Shown here: positions 16,515 to 25,003 of the stretch, in pieces
Layout of the letters: each line of letters starts with the position of its first letter
How positions within the stretch are numbered: the stretch's first letter is position 1
Assembly: GCF_000014005.1 (NCBI RefSeq)
Contig: NC_008009.1
Coordinates: 3,224,001-3,288,000, forward strand
From: Candidatus Koribacter versatilis Ellin345
Lineage (GTDB): Bacteria; Acidobacteriota; Terriglobia; Terriglobales; Acidobacteriaceae
Direction of reading: 5' to 3'
Length of the DNA stretch: 64,000 nucleotides
Notes under the pieces: generated by a model
The model's input: the letters and a program-made list of their open reading frames with translations, nothing else
Told to the model about the DNA's origin: nothing
The model's database searches: none
Made by a program: the position numbers and the translations under genes

Positions 16515-18254
16515 TTTTAACTCCTGGTAAATCGGACCTAAGAGTTCTGTGGCTTTCTGGCGTTGTGCTTCGTCTTTGAGGACTTTGGGACGTTCGTCTT
16601 TCCCTGCCCAGTAGAACGGGGTCTTGGAGTGGAACTGCGCCCTGGCACGCATCTTCTCTGCTTCGTCATCCGACAGGTGAAGTCCGAAGTGCTTCGCTAC
16701 TTCGCTGCATGCGGCTTCGGGGAGCGCGGTGTAATTCACGAACAGGGCTTTCGTGTCGTGGAAGCGGACCGCGGATTCGCAGATGCGCGCCAGCATTTTG
16801 CTGCACCAGCCGAAGCGGTCGGTGAGAACTGCGTCGGCAGCGGTGAGTTGCAACGTACGCGGATCGACCATGCCGGGTACGCTGTAGTTGCCGGGCTCCA
16901 TCAGTTGCGATGCCAGGACTTCCAGCGGATCACGATATAAGAAGATCCAAGGCGTCGCTGGGAACGCCGCGCGGAAGAGCGGTAACTGATGGATATTCCA
17001 GGCATGCAGTTTGACGAAGAACCTGGATTGGCTACTGTTTCGCGGGCGTCCCATGGCGCGCACGATGGCCCGCAGCCAATGCATGTGCTGTTCCGTCGAG
17101 AGTGACGCGAGCTTGAGGTCAGCCTGCGCGACGTGGTCGATGGCGGGCGCTTCCGCAACCACAAGATTCTCCGGGAGCGTGGCCAGCATTTGCGTGAGCA
17201 GGGTGGAACCGCAGCGCGTCATATGGAAGATGAATCCGTGCGGTTCTACGTCGCGCGCGGAGTCGGCGGCGGTCGGCAGAGTGGAATAGCCGCGAAAGAC
17301 TGACGCGAACGGCGAGGCGGTGGCGGCGGAGAGTGTCTGCTCGAAGAAGGGCTGAGTGAATGGCTGGTTTCCAAAGTGCGCCCATTCCACAATCGGCTCG
17401 GGCTCGCGGACATGGACGCGCGCCGGGACCCAATCGCGCAGCGACTCGGCCGAACTCTCCAACTCGATTGTGCCCGGCACTTCGCCGCGGTTGAGTGCAA
17501 GCTTCGCAGCGTGGATGTCGGCCTTGTCGAATTGCAAACCGTACTCGCGTCCCAACTGGCAAGCCGTGGTGAAACATTCGTCGGGGTTGGAGATGGCGCG
17601 CAACTTTGCTTGCAGGGCGGGTTCGCGCAACAGCAATGCCTGGAATTTTTCGAATTCTTCTTCGGCCGCGACCCGCGGCACCGACCAGTTTTCCGCTAGC
17701 GACCTCTGAAATAATGCGTCAACCCACGGTGTGACCTTGGCGTCGATGACGAGGTGAACGCGCTCGCTCGCGCCGCGGTTGCTGACGCGATGCGGCAGAT
17801 TCGCATTGAGGTAATAGGTGCTTCCCTCTTCCAGCAAGAGCCGCTCGCCGTTGGAATAGAACTCCACGCGGGGATTCGTCTGGATCGGAATATGGATGCG
17901 GAGTTCACCGTCTTCATACTGCAACTCGCGGTCGGTATGTTCCTTGATAAACGATTGCGGCGCGAGGCTCAGGAGGCGCACGCTCTTCAACTGGCAGTCG
18001 AACGCCGCCAGAACCTCGCGAAAATAATGGCAGCGGTCAAGCAGAGGTGTGTCGGCGTAATCCGCGGTTTGTCCGGAGTCCAGAATAAGGTTGCGGGTGG
18101 CTCCGCCGGCCGAACGCAGCGCGGCTCCGCTCCAGCCGCCGTCGTAGTCCACGCGATTGTGGTGCAGTACCCATTCGTCGGGCTGCACCTGGGCGAGATC
18201 GGCCTTCAGACGGTGCACATCGAACTGGAACGGCAATTTCAGCGTCGTGAACAT
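16500..18254 (-). CDS. Three-part fusion: Asp/Asn beta-hydroxylase-like, Nif11-like segment, sulfotransferase
   Basis: A 584-residue protein. Residues 1-180 resemble the aspartyl/asparaginyl beta-hydroxylase fold: iron ligands would be His106 and Asp108 (KEHTDRE) and His155 (LPHRVSNRG), with Arg165 placed to hold 2-oxoglutarate. Residues 196-255 (EEEFEKFQALLLREPALQ, then an AISNPDECFTTACQLGREYG helix) read like the Nif11 domain, known as a leader in ribosomal peptide precursors. From about 335 a sulfotransferase domain follows: TRCGSTLLTQML is the 5'-phosphosulfate loop and YRDPLEVLASQ the 3'-phosphate site. No membrane helix or signal peptide is seen, so it is cytoplasmic. It stands alone, divergent from an M48 peptidase. 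Domain identities are my reading; substrate and reaction are unknown. Confidence 0.75.
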   Translation of the reverse strand: MFTTLKLPFQFDVHRLKADLAQVQPDEWVLHHNRVDYDGGWSGAALRSAGGATRNLILDSGQTADYADTPLLDRCHYFREVLAAFDCQLKSVRLLSLAPQSFIKEHTDRELQYEDGELRIHIPIQTNPRVEFYSNGERLLLEEGSTYYLNANLPHRVSNRGASERVHLVIDAKVTPWVDALFQRSLAENWSVPRVAAEEEFEKFQALLLREPALQAKLRAISNPDECFTTACQLGREYGLQFDKADIHAAKLALNRGEVPGTIELESSAESLRDWVPARVHVREPEPIVEWAHFGNQPFTQPFFEQTLSAATASPFASVFRGYSTLPTAADSARDVEPHGFIFHMTRCGSTLLTQMLATLPENLVVAEAPAIDHVAQADLKLASLSTEQHMHWLRAIVRAMGRPRNSSQSRFFVKLHAWNIHQLPLFRAAFPATPWIFLYRDPLEVLASQLMEPGNYSVPGMVDPRTLQLTAADAVLTDRFGWCSKMLARICESAVRFHDTKALFVNYTALPEAACSEVAKHFGLHLSDDEAEKMRARAQFHSKTPFYWAGKDERPKVLKDEAQRQKATELLGPIYQELKALSS

Positions 18255-18400
18255 CTGTGTTCCGCGATTGTAATTGAGGCGGCTGTTCGCACAGGGGGAG
18301 TGTGGTGCGAGTGGACGCGGGCCTCATCGTCAAATTCGACGAGCCTAACGACGGGTTTGCGTGTTAGCATCGCTCACCAAAAAACTACCAGGGCCCATCC

Positions 18401-19933
18401 ATGGAACGTCGCCGTCAAAAATCTCTGGCTCTCTGGACCCTGCTCGGCGTCCTGCTGATCCTAACTTCGTACCTTGTCACCCTCGCTCTCGCGCTGGCGT
18501 GCATTGCGCTTATTTTCACAGGTAACTACGTCGCCGGGATCGGGGGTGTCATCCTCGGATGCACCATACTTTGGTCGCTCGTCCCGCGCCGCGACAAGTT
18601 CGAAGCTCCCGGCCCGACCCTCGCGCCCGACACATGCCCGCGACTGTTCACCGAATTGAATCAGATCGCCGGCGATCTGAATGAAGCGATGCCGGCGGAG
18701 GTGTATCTCGTTCCCGACATGAATGCGTTTGTGGCCGAGCGCGGTGGATTCATGGGCTTCGGACGGCGGCGCATCATGGGACTCGGCCTGCCGCTTCTGG
18801 CCACGCTTACTATCGCCGAGTTCCGTGCTGTCCTCGCGCATGAGTTCGGCCACTACTACCGCGGCGACACGCGGCTTGGACCATCTCTCTACCAGGCACG
18901 CGCGGGCATGGTCCGAACCTTGCAGTCTCTCGGCAAGCCCAACGTCGTGCTCCAGGTGGCGGCCCGCTTTCTCGTGGTGAATATTGCATATCGAGTGGTC
19001 GCATTTCTGCTCGTGGGCTATTGGAAGTTTTTTCTTCGCGCCACGCTTTCCATGTCTCGCAAGCAGGAATTCCGCGCCGACGAACTCGCCGCGGAAATTG
19101 CCGGTCCGAACGCTCTCATCCAGGGACTGCGGAAGATTGTTCCCAGTGGCATTGCGGTTGGAGCGTTCTGGAACAACGAGGTCAAACTGATTCTGGATGC
19201 CGGCTATCGTCCGCCGCTCACCCGGGGCTTTGCCACGTTCATCTCCGCGCGACCTGTGGCGCGGGTGGTGAACGAAAATCTGGAGACGATCCTGCGCGAT
19301 CAAAAGGTAGATGCCTTTTCTACGCATCCTCCGCTGCGAGATCGCATTGCCAAGCTCTCGGCTCTTCCGAACAACGGTGTCGAAACCCGGTCGGACGACG
19401 CGTTGCCTGCGACTTCCCTCTTCGAAAATCTCGACGCAGCCGAACAGGCGCTTCTCTTTACCCTGCTCCCGAAACTCCGCGACAAGCAGCTGAAACCCGC
19501 CGCATGGGAAGACTTGAAGCCGAACATCATGCTGACCCACTGGCGGAAACGAGTGGCGGAGATCGCTCCCGTGCTCCGACCCTTCACCATCGACTCGATA
19601 CCTGAAATGCTGCTGAACCTCGGTCCGATCGCCGTCCGCGTGCCTGATCCGCCGGGGAGGGTGCTCGATCCACGCCAGCGGCGAAACCGTACTATTGAGT
19701 CGATCGGTTGCGCGGTGGCACTCGTCATGGTCGACCACGGCTGGAAGATCGACTCTGGTCCCGGCGAATTGCGCCTCGTGCGGGAGAACGTTGAGGTGGA
19801 CCCGTTCGATATTGTCGAAGACCTGGAGAACGGCAAGTCGTCGGCTGAAGCGTGGGCCACGCGCACGGCTGCGATGGGGATCGCAGGAGCGCAGCTGATT
19901 CCGGCGGCACAGACGGCGACGGCGCAAGGGTGA
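18401..19933 (+). CDS. M48 family membrane metallopeptidase
   Basis: A 510-residue protein with two N-terminal transmembrane helices (about 10-60) and the zinc site HEFGH at 147-151, with the third ligand probably Glu223 in KQEFRADELA. That helix-plus-ExxxD arrangement is characteristic of HtpX/Ste24-like peptidases. A further hydrophobic pair lies around 185-215. The C-terminal 200 residues are soluble and not diagnostic of a subfamily. HtpX-type enzymes degrade damaged membrane proteins; here the role is inferred only from the fold. It is divergent from the hydroxylase-sulfotransferase fusion, with about 146 bases between starts. Confidence 0.85.
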   Translation: MERRRQKSLALWTLLGVLLILTSYLVTLALALACIALIFTGNYVAGIGGVILGCTILWSLVPRRDKFEAPGPTLAPDTCPRLFTELNQIAGDLNEAMPAEVYLVPDMNAFVAERGGFMGFGRRRIMGLGLPLLATLTIAEFRAVLAHEFGHYYRGDTRLGPSLYQARAGMVRTLQSLGKPNVVLQVAARFLVVNIAYRVVAFLLVGYWKFFLRATLSMSRKQEFRADELAAEIAGPNALIQGLRKIVPSGIAVGAFWNNEVKLILDAGYRPPLTRGFATFISARPVARVVNENLETILRDQKVDAFSTHPPLRDRIAKLSALPNNGVETRSDDALPATSLFENLDAAEQALLFTLLPKLRDKQLKPAAWEDLKPNIMLTHWRKRVAEIAPVLRPFTIDSIPEMLLNLGPIAVRVPDPPGRVLDPRQRRNRTIESIGCAVALVMVDHGWKIDSGPGELRLVRENVEVDPFDIVEDLENGKSSAEAWATRTAAMGIAGAQLIPAAQTATAQG

Positions 19934-20126
19934 ATTCTCCATCGAGGAGCTTGAGAAGTTTGCGGATCGCAAACAAACTGCCCGACTCGAGAGTTAAGTA
20001 TAGTGTTGCGACGAGTTGTTGAGATTCGCCCAGAACTGGGCTAGACTCTCGCCACTGCGCAAGCTGTACCCGTCTGGCTGCCCTCCCCGGGGCGGCAATT
20101 TGCTTTTACAGTTTTGGAGGGTCGCC

Positions 20127-22541
20127 ATGAGCAGTCGCCTGACATGCCTTTGCATGTTCTTGTGGGTTTGCGTCTTCGGGTTTGCACAGCAAGCGTCCGC
20201 ACCGCTTTCCGCCGCGCCACAAGTGATTGTCCCTCGTCTGATCCGATTCTCCGGTCACTTGAAAGGCGTATCCGGAACTGTGGGCGTTACCTTCACGCTG
20301 CACAAGTCGGAAGAAGATGATGTCGCGCTATGGACGGAAACCCAGAACGTTCAACTCGACCGCACGAATAAATATGACGTACTGCTCGGTGCGACCAAAG
20401 CGGAAGGTATTCCGATGGAGCTGTTTATCTCCGGCGAGGCGCAATGGCTGGGAATTCGCGCGGAAGGCCAAGCCGAGCAGACGCGGGTGTACCTGGTCAG
20501 CGTGCCGTATGCGCTACGGGCAGCCGAGGCAGATTCGCTTGCCGGACATCCTCCGAGCGAATTTGTGACCAATGAGAAGTTGGCGTCGGTAGTGAAGCAG
20601 GAAGTGCAGGAGCAAGCGTCATCGACGGGTGCGGAGCGCACGGCGACGGGTGCGATCGCAAACGCACTCGCGGGCACGCCGACGAATTTCAGCGGCAGCA
20701 CGACGGACCAGGTAGTAGGCGTCACGCAGAGCGGTACAGGGAGCGGCGTTTCGTCGAATGCGACCACGGGATACGCGCTCTACGGAAGAAGCGCGGGCAC
20801 GGCAGTGTATGGGAACAGTACCGCAACCGCAACGGCCGGCTACGGAGTGTACGGCACGTCGAGTTCTCCGCTGGGCTATGGAATCTTCGGATCGAACAGC
20901 GCGACGACGGGAACAGCGGTGGGCATACGCGGGACGTCTACATCGAATGCCGGCATCGCAGTTTATGGCACTGCAAACACGGCGACAGGGACGGCAACCG
21001 GCGTAAAGGGCATCACGCAATCGCCCGATGGTTACGGCGTGTTTGGACAGAACACATCCCCGACAGGAACGGGAGTGGGTGTTCGCGGGACATCCGCTTC
21101 GACGACCGGCATTGCGCTGTACGGCACGAACACGGCGAGCAGCGGCGTCACGAAGGGCGTGTTCGCGTCGGTCTCGAGCGCGAGTGGAACGGCGGCGGTA
21201 TTTCAGAACACCGCGAGCGGCAAACTGTTCAGCGGCGTAGTAGGCGCAGGGACCGAGGTATTCAGTGTGAACGGCGCCGGAGACATCTCGGGAGCGGGCA
21301 GCCTGAACGTTGGCGGCACCGCGACGTTTGGCGGACTGGTGGGCTTCGCGAGCGGACAGCAATTCCCCGGCACTGGAGCGCTCAACATTGCCAACACCTT
21401 TACGATGCCGCAGACCATCACCGGCAGCACCCAGACCATGCTCCAGGTTACGGGATCCGCCTCTTCAGCCTCAGTCATTTACGGGCACTCAACGGACTTA
21501 GGCAGTTTCTCGTCCTCGGGCGTACAGGGCGCCTCTGACGGACCGGTGGGACTCGGAGTGTACGGGGTCAGCTACGGCATCAGCGGAATCGGCGTGGAAG
21601 GAAACGGAAAGATGAACGGTGTGCTCGGGTTCTCCACAACAACCAGCAAGCTATGGAACACCTACGCCGCTGTAGGTGTTCATGGCGACACCGGGGCCAC
21701 CAACGGCGTTGGAGTATTAGGCACGGTAGACGGGGGATACGGGGTAAAAGGCATTAACAATGGAACGCTGGCAAATACGGCGGGAACCTATGGCGCCGCT
21801 GGCCCGGCTTCGGGGTTCGGCGGCATAGCGGGCGTTTGGGGAGACTCAGCGAACCATGTCGGCACCATGGGCTCAAGTGTGAACTTCGCGGGCGTGTACG
21901 GCGTGAGTAGCCTGAATAGCGGAGTGCAGGGAGTGAACAACAGCCAGGGCTACGGGGTGCTTGGCACGGCGGCGAATGTCGCTCTCGACTATGGCACTGG
22001 CGTGCAAGGGGAAAGCTTCGGGAAAGTAGTGTTTCCCAGCGGCTACGGGTCGGACGGTGTACGCGGAATCACGCACACTACCAGCGGCGCAGGTGTCTCC
22101 GGCATCAATGATGCAGCGGGTGGGGTCGGTGTCTACGGCTTGTCGACCAATGGCGGCTTCGGCTTCGCAACTCCCAGCAACGTGCAACAGAACCGCTCCA
22201 TGGGCGGCTGGGTCAAAGCGATGGTGTACGTGGATCCCACGCTTGCAAGCGGCCAGATCGTCCGGTGCTTCAACTCGCAGCTCACGGGAGCGGCGAGTTC
22301 CACTCCGCCATGTGGTTTTACCTATTCCACCTACGGTACGCCAGGTTGTCCTATCGTTGACTTTGGGTTCAAGGTCGACGACCGCTTTGTTTCGGTCGTG
22401 GTGCAGTCTGATGGCGAACACACTGCTGCGATATCGCTGTTCCCAGTGTGCCACCCCAAGACGGCGAACAACATTTGCCTTTCGACCGTTGACACAGCTG
22501 GATTTGGCTTAGACGAACCGTTTTACTTGGTCGTTTATTGA
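20127..22541 (+). CDS. Secreted GYGVYG-repeat surface protein (paralogue 1)
   Basis: An 804-residue exported protein. Start at ATG 20127 behind GGAGGG; signal peptide to about residue 23 (VFGFAQQ). Residues 30-150 form a domain with VPRLIRFSG, GTVGVTF, LWTETQNVQLD and LVSVPYALRAAEAD, shared closely with the protein at 25004. Then come many irregular 15-20 residue repeats built on GYGVYG, AVYGTS and GVRGTS, similar in flavour to trimeric adhesin head repeats. The last 110 residues are a different Cys-bearing domain (RCFNS, PPCGF, GCPIVDFGF, PVCHP). A surface fibre or adhesin is inferred. The frame is open upstream to 20016, which would mask the signal peptide. Confidence 0.75.
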   Translation: MSSRLTCLCMFLWVCVFGFAQQASAPLSAAPQVIVPRLIRFSGHLKGVSGTVGVTFTLHKSEEDDVALWTETQNVQLDRTNKYDVLLGATKAEGIPMELFISGEAQWLGIRAEGQAEQTRVYLVSVPYALRAAEADSLAGHPPSEFVTNEKLASVVKQEVQEQASSTGAERTATGAIANALAGTPTNFSGSTTDQVVGVTQSGTGSGVSSNATTGYALYGRSAGTAVYGNSTATATAGYGVYGTSSSPLGYGIFGSNSATTGTAVGIRGTSTSNAGIAVYGTANTATGTATGVKGITQSPDGYGVFGQNTSPTGTGVGVRGTSASTTGIALYGTNTASSGVTKGVFASVSSASGTAAVFQNTASGKLFSGVVGAGTEVFSVNGAGDISGAGSLNVGGTATFGGLVGFASGQQFPGTGALNIANTFTMPQTITGSTQTMLQVTGSASSASVIYGHSTDLGSFSSSGVQGASDGPVGLGVYGVSYGISGIGVEGNGKMNGVLGFSTTTSKLWNTYAAVGVHGDTGATNGVGVLGTVDGGYGVKGINNGTLANTAGTYGAAGPASGFGGIAGVWGDSANHVGTMGSSVNFAGVYGVSSLNSGVQGVNNSQGYGVLGTAANVALDYGTGVQGESFGKVVFPSGYGSDGVRGITHTTSGAGVSGINDAAGGVGVYGLSTNGGFGFATPSNVQQNRSMGGWVKAMVYVDPTLASGQIVRCFNSQLTGAASSTPPCGFTYSTYGTPGCPIVDFGFKVDDRFVSVVVQSDGEHTAAISLFPVCHPKTANNICLSTVDTAGFGLDEPFYLVVY

Positions 22542-22683
22542 AAGCACATAACACACCGGCGGAGTGCCACGGCTCTCGCGGGATTCCAGGCCTGGGAAGA
22601 AGGCTGGAAAAGGGACACGCTGAGATTTACATCGTGCTTGGACGGGTCATCGGGACGGTCGCAGGGTTTAATCTAGAAGAGCT

Positions 22684-24195
22684 ATGACCGTCATCAAGCA
22701 GGAAGACTTTATCCAGAGCGTGGCTGACGCGCTCCAGTACATCTCTTATTACCATCCGGTGGATTTCATCAAGAGCCTTGCGGCGGCTTACGAGAAGGAG
22801 CAGTCGGAGGCGGCGCGCGACGCTATTGCGCAGCTGCTGATCAACTCGCGGATGTGTGCCGAGGGGCATCGGCCGATTTGCCAGGATACGGGGATCGTTA
22901 CCGCATTCCTGAAGATTGGCATGAACGTTCGCTGGGAAGGCGACATGACGCCGGAAGAGATGGTGAATGAAGGCGTGCGGCGCGCTTACAACCATCCGGA
23001 TAACAAGCTGCGCGCGTCGATTCTTGCCGACCCTGCGGGGGCGCGGAAGAACACCAAGGACAACACGCCGGCTGTCGTCAACGTGCAATTGGTGAAGGGC
23101 GATGGCGTGGACGTGATTGTTGCTGCGAAGGGCGGCGGGTCAGAGGCGAAGTCGAAGTTTGCCATGCTGAACCCGAGCGACTCGATTGTGGAATGGGTGC
23201 TGAAAACTGTGCCGACGATGGGCGCGGGGTGGTGTCCGCCGGGAATGCTGGGGATTGGCATTGGCGGAACTGCGGAAAAAGCGATGCTGCTCGCCAAAGA
23301 AGCGTTGATGGATCCGATCGACATCCAGGAATTGATTGCGCGCGGAGCGAAGAACCGCGCGGAAGAGTTGCGGATTGAGCTTTATCAGAAAGTGAATGCG
23401 CTTGGCATTGGCGCGCAGGGGCTCGGCGGATTGACGACCGTCCTCGACGTGAAAGTGCGGGATTATCCGACGCACGCGGCGAACCTGCCGATTGCGATGA
23501 TCCCCAATTGCGCGGCTACGCGGCATGCGCATTTCCATCTCGATGGCAGTGGGCCGGCGCATCTTGATCCGCCGAATCTGGAAGACTGGCCGACGCTGAC
23601 TTACTCGCCGCAGAACGCGCGGCGTGTGAACCTCGACACCGCGACCCGCGAGGAAGTGGCGACGTGGAAGCCGGGCGAAGTTCTGCTGCTCAACGGCAAG
23701 CTGCTCACCGGACGCGATGCCGCCCACAAGCGCATGATCGACATGCTGAACAAGGGCGAGAAGCTCCCCGTAGACTTCACCAATCGATTTATCTATTACG
23801 TGGGGCCGGTTGATCCGGTGCGGGATGAGGTGGTGGGGCCGGCGGGTCCGACGACTGCTACTCGCATGGATAAATTCACTCGCCAGATGCTGGAGCAGAC
23901 CGGACTTCTGGGAATGGTCGGTAAGGCCGAGCGGGGGCCGGTGGCGATTGAAGCCATCCGTGACAACCGCGCGGTTTACCTGATGGCTGTGGGCGGCGCG
24001 GCTTACCTGGTGGCGAAGGCGATCAAGTCGTCACGCACCGTCGCGTTCGGGGATCTTGGCATGGAAGCGATTTACGAATTCGATGTGAAGGACATGCCGG
24101 TGACCGTGGCGGTGGATGTGAATGGGACGTCGGTGCATCAGACTGGACCGGCGGAGTGGAAGAAGAGGATCGAAGAGCTGGTGAGTATCGGCTAG
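22684..24195 (+). CDS. Fumarate hydratase, class I (iron-sulfur)
   Basis: A 503-residue single-chain enzyme of the TCA cycle converting fumarate to malate. Cluster Cys residues are Cys66 (PICQDTG), Cys184 (GWCPPG) and Cys276 (IPNCAATRH); their spacing of 118 and 92 residues matches that of E. coli FumA (105, 224, 318). The alpha-type domain is followed by the beta-type domain with LLTGRDAAHKRM, GPTTATRMD and AFGDLGMEAIYEF. Class I fumarases are oxygen-labile, which is notable beside a presumably aerobic lifestyle. The ATG follows a weak AGAAGAG. A small basic protein gene follows 21 bases after the stop and may be co-transcribed. Confidence 0.93.
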   Translation: MTVIKQEDFIQSVADALQYISYYHPVDFIKSLAAAYEKEQSEAARDAIAQLLINSRMCAEGHRPICQDTGIVTAFLKIGMNVRWEGDMTPEEMVNEGVRRAYNHPDNKLRASILADPAGARKNTKDNTPAVVNVQLVKGDGVDVIVAAKGGGSEAKSKFAMLNPSDSIVEWVLKTVPTMGAGWCPPGMLGIGIGGTAEKAMLLAKEALMDPIDIQELIARGAKNRAEELRIELYQKVNALGIGAQGLGGLTTVLDVKVRDYPTHAANLPIAMIPNCAATRHAHFHLDGSGPAHLDPPNLEDWPTLTYSPQNARRVNLDTATREEVATWKPGEVLLLNGKLLTGRDAAHKRMIDMLNKGEKLPVDFTNRFIYYVGPVDPVRDEVVGPAGPTTATRMDKFTRQMLEQTGLLGMVGKAERGPVAIEAIRDNRAVYLMAVGGAAYLVAKAIKSSRTVAFGDLGMEAIYEFDVKDMPVTVAVDVNGTSVHQTGPAEWKKRIEELVSIG

Positions 24196-24216
24196 CCGAT
24201 GGATTACGGAGTTTGA

Positions 24217-24369
24217 ATGAAGATCCGCCGTACACGGAAGAAAGTTCGAAAAAACCCGGAAGAAAACGCAGTCGCATGGCTTGATAAACTGGCCAAATTT
24301 CGAGTCGAAGAATTTATGCCGGACGGCCGACAGCAGCCGAAGGCGCCGGCTCGAAAATACTTCGACTAA
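24217..24369 (+). CDS. Small basic hypothetical protein (50 aa)
   Basis: A 50-residue frame, ATG at 24217 preceded by ACGGAG at suitable distance. The product is Lys/Arg-rich at the N-terminus (MKIRRTRKKVRK), has a short helix-like middle (AVAWLDKLAKFRVEEF) and ends PARKYFD. Codon use is consistent with the neighbours. It follows the fumarase gene by 21 bases on the same strand, so it is probably in the same transcript. No family recognised. The calling evidence is the ribosome-binding site, spacing and composition only. Confidence 0.5.
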   Translation: MKIRRTRKKVRKNPEENAVAWLDKLAKFRVEEFMPDGRQQPKAPARKYFD

Positions 24370-24383
24370 GACCGCGGTCTGAA

Positions 24384-24734
24384 CTAGCCGAGCTTGATGT
24401 TGTTTTCCCCGATGATGGTGAACGCATCGAGCAGGTTGGTGATGCCGAGCAGTTGGCGGATGGGCGGGCCTACGTTCTTCAACTCCAGCGAACAGCCTGC
24501 GGCCTTCGCTGTAACGAGGAGCCGCACGATGGTACCGAGGCCGGAGCTGTCCATGCGGGTGAGTTCGGTGAAATCGAGGACGATGCGCTTTGATGCTGAG
24601 ATCAATTGCTTCACGGGGAGGAGCAATTCATCGGTGAGTCCGAGCACCAGGCGCCCGGTGCAACGAACGACGGGCACTGCTGCGTCACGATTGACTACAA
24701 CGATGAATGAGCTGGTTGCTGCTTTGTCGGCCAA
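24384..24734 (-). CDS. STAS-domain protein (anti-sigma factor antagonist type)
   Basis: A 116-residue single-domain protein of the SpoIIAA/RsbV fold. Features are the strand VPVVRCTGRLVLG, the RIVLDFTELTRMDSSGLG loop, in which the Ser of DSSG is the usual phosphorylation site, and a C-terminal helix region. Family members bind anti-sigma kinases in partner-switching cascades; no RsbW-like kinase lies nearby, so the partner is elsewhere. The best start is TTG 24734 with AGGA a few bases upstream; no ATG occurs before the upstream stop in this frame. The gene converges with the small basic protein gene. Confidence 0.82.
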   Translation of the reverse strand: MADKAATSSFIVVVNRDAAVPVVRCTGRLVLGLTDELLLPVKQLISASKRIVLDFTELTRMDSSGLGTIVRLLVTAKAAGCSLELKNVGPPIRQLLGITNLLDAFTIIGENNIKLG

Positions 24735-24941
24735 AGTTCCTCGTCGAAGCTGAGAGTGGGTTCGTCATATTCCCACAGGGCAAAAGCCTCGTCAATCGGG
24801 TCGAACTCGTACAACGCCTTAGCGAAAGATCGTCTCCAACTTCACAGACGAACGGCGGGCAGGTTTTTATCGCTTCCCTGCTCTGAGGCTCGCGCGAAGG
24901 AGAGCGATGTCAGCGCGAGCGCCGGATCTTCTGGCACAAAC

Positions 24942-24987
24942 ACAAGAGCGGGACAGAACGCCCTGACACGTTCTGCCCCGCTCTTGT
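24942..24987 (-). terminator. Intrinsic terminator of the repeat-protein gene
   Basis: A 19-bp stem with one mismatch (ACAAGAGCGGGACAGAACG against CGTTCTGCCCCGCTCTTGT) and an 8-base loop, starting 17 bases after the minus-strand stop at 25004. Read on the minus strand the stem is followed by a T-rich GTTTGTG stretch. The 24735-24941 region beyond it shows no gene. Confidence 0.8.
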
Positions 24988-25003
24988 TTCTTACAATTTC
25001 AGC

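Noticed and set aside
18461-19972. 503-codon minus-strand frame opposite the M48 peptidase
   Set aside because: Arg/His/Glu-rich shadow; HEFGH-containing frame is the real gene.
20700-21200. GYGVYG repeats as a CRISPR-like or satellite DNA array
   Set aside because: The repetition is at the protein level within one continuous frame with varied codons; there are no uniform DNA repeats with spacers.
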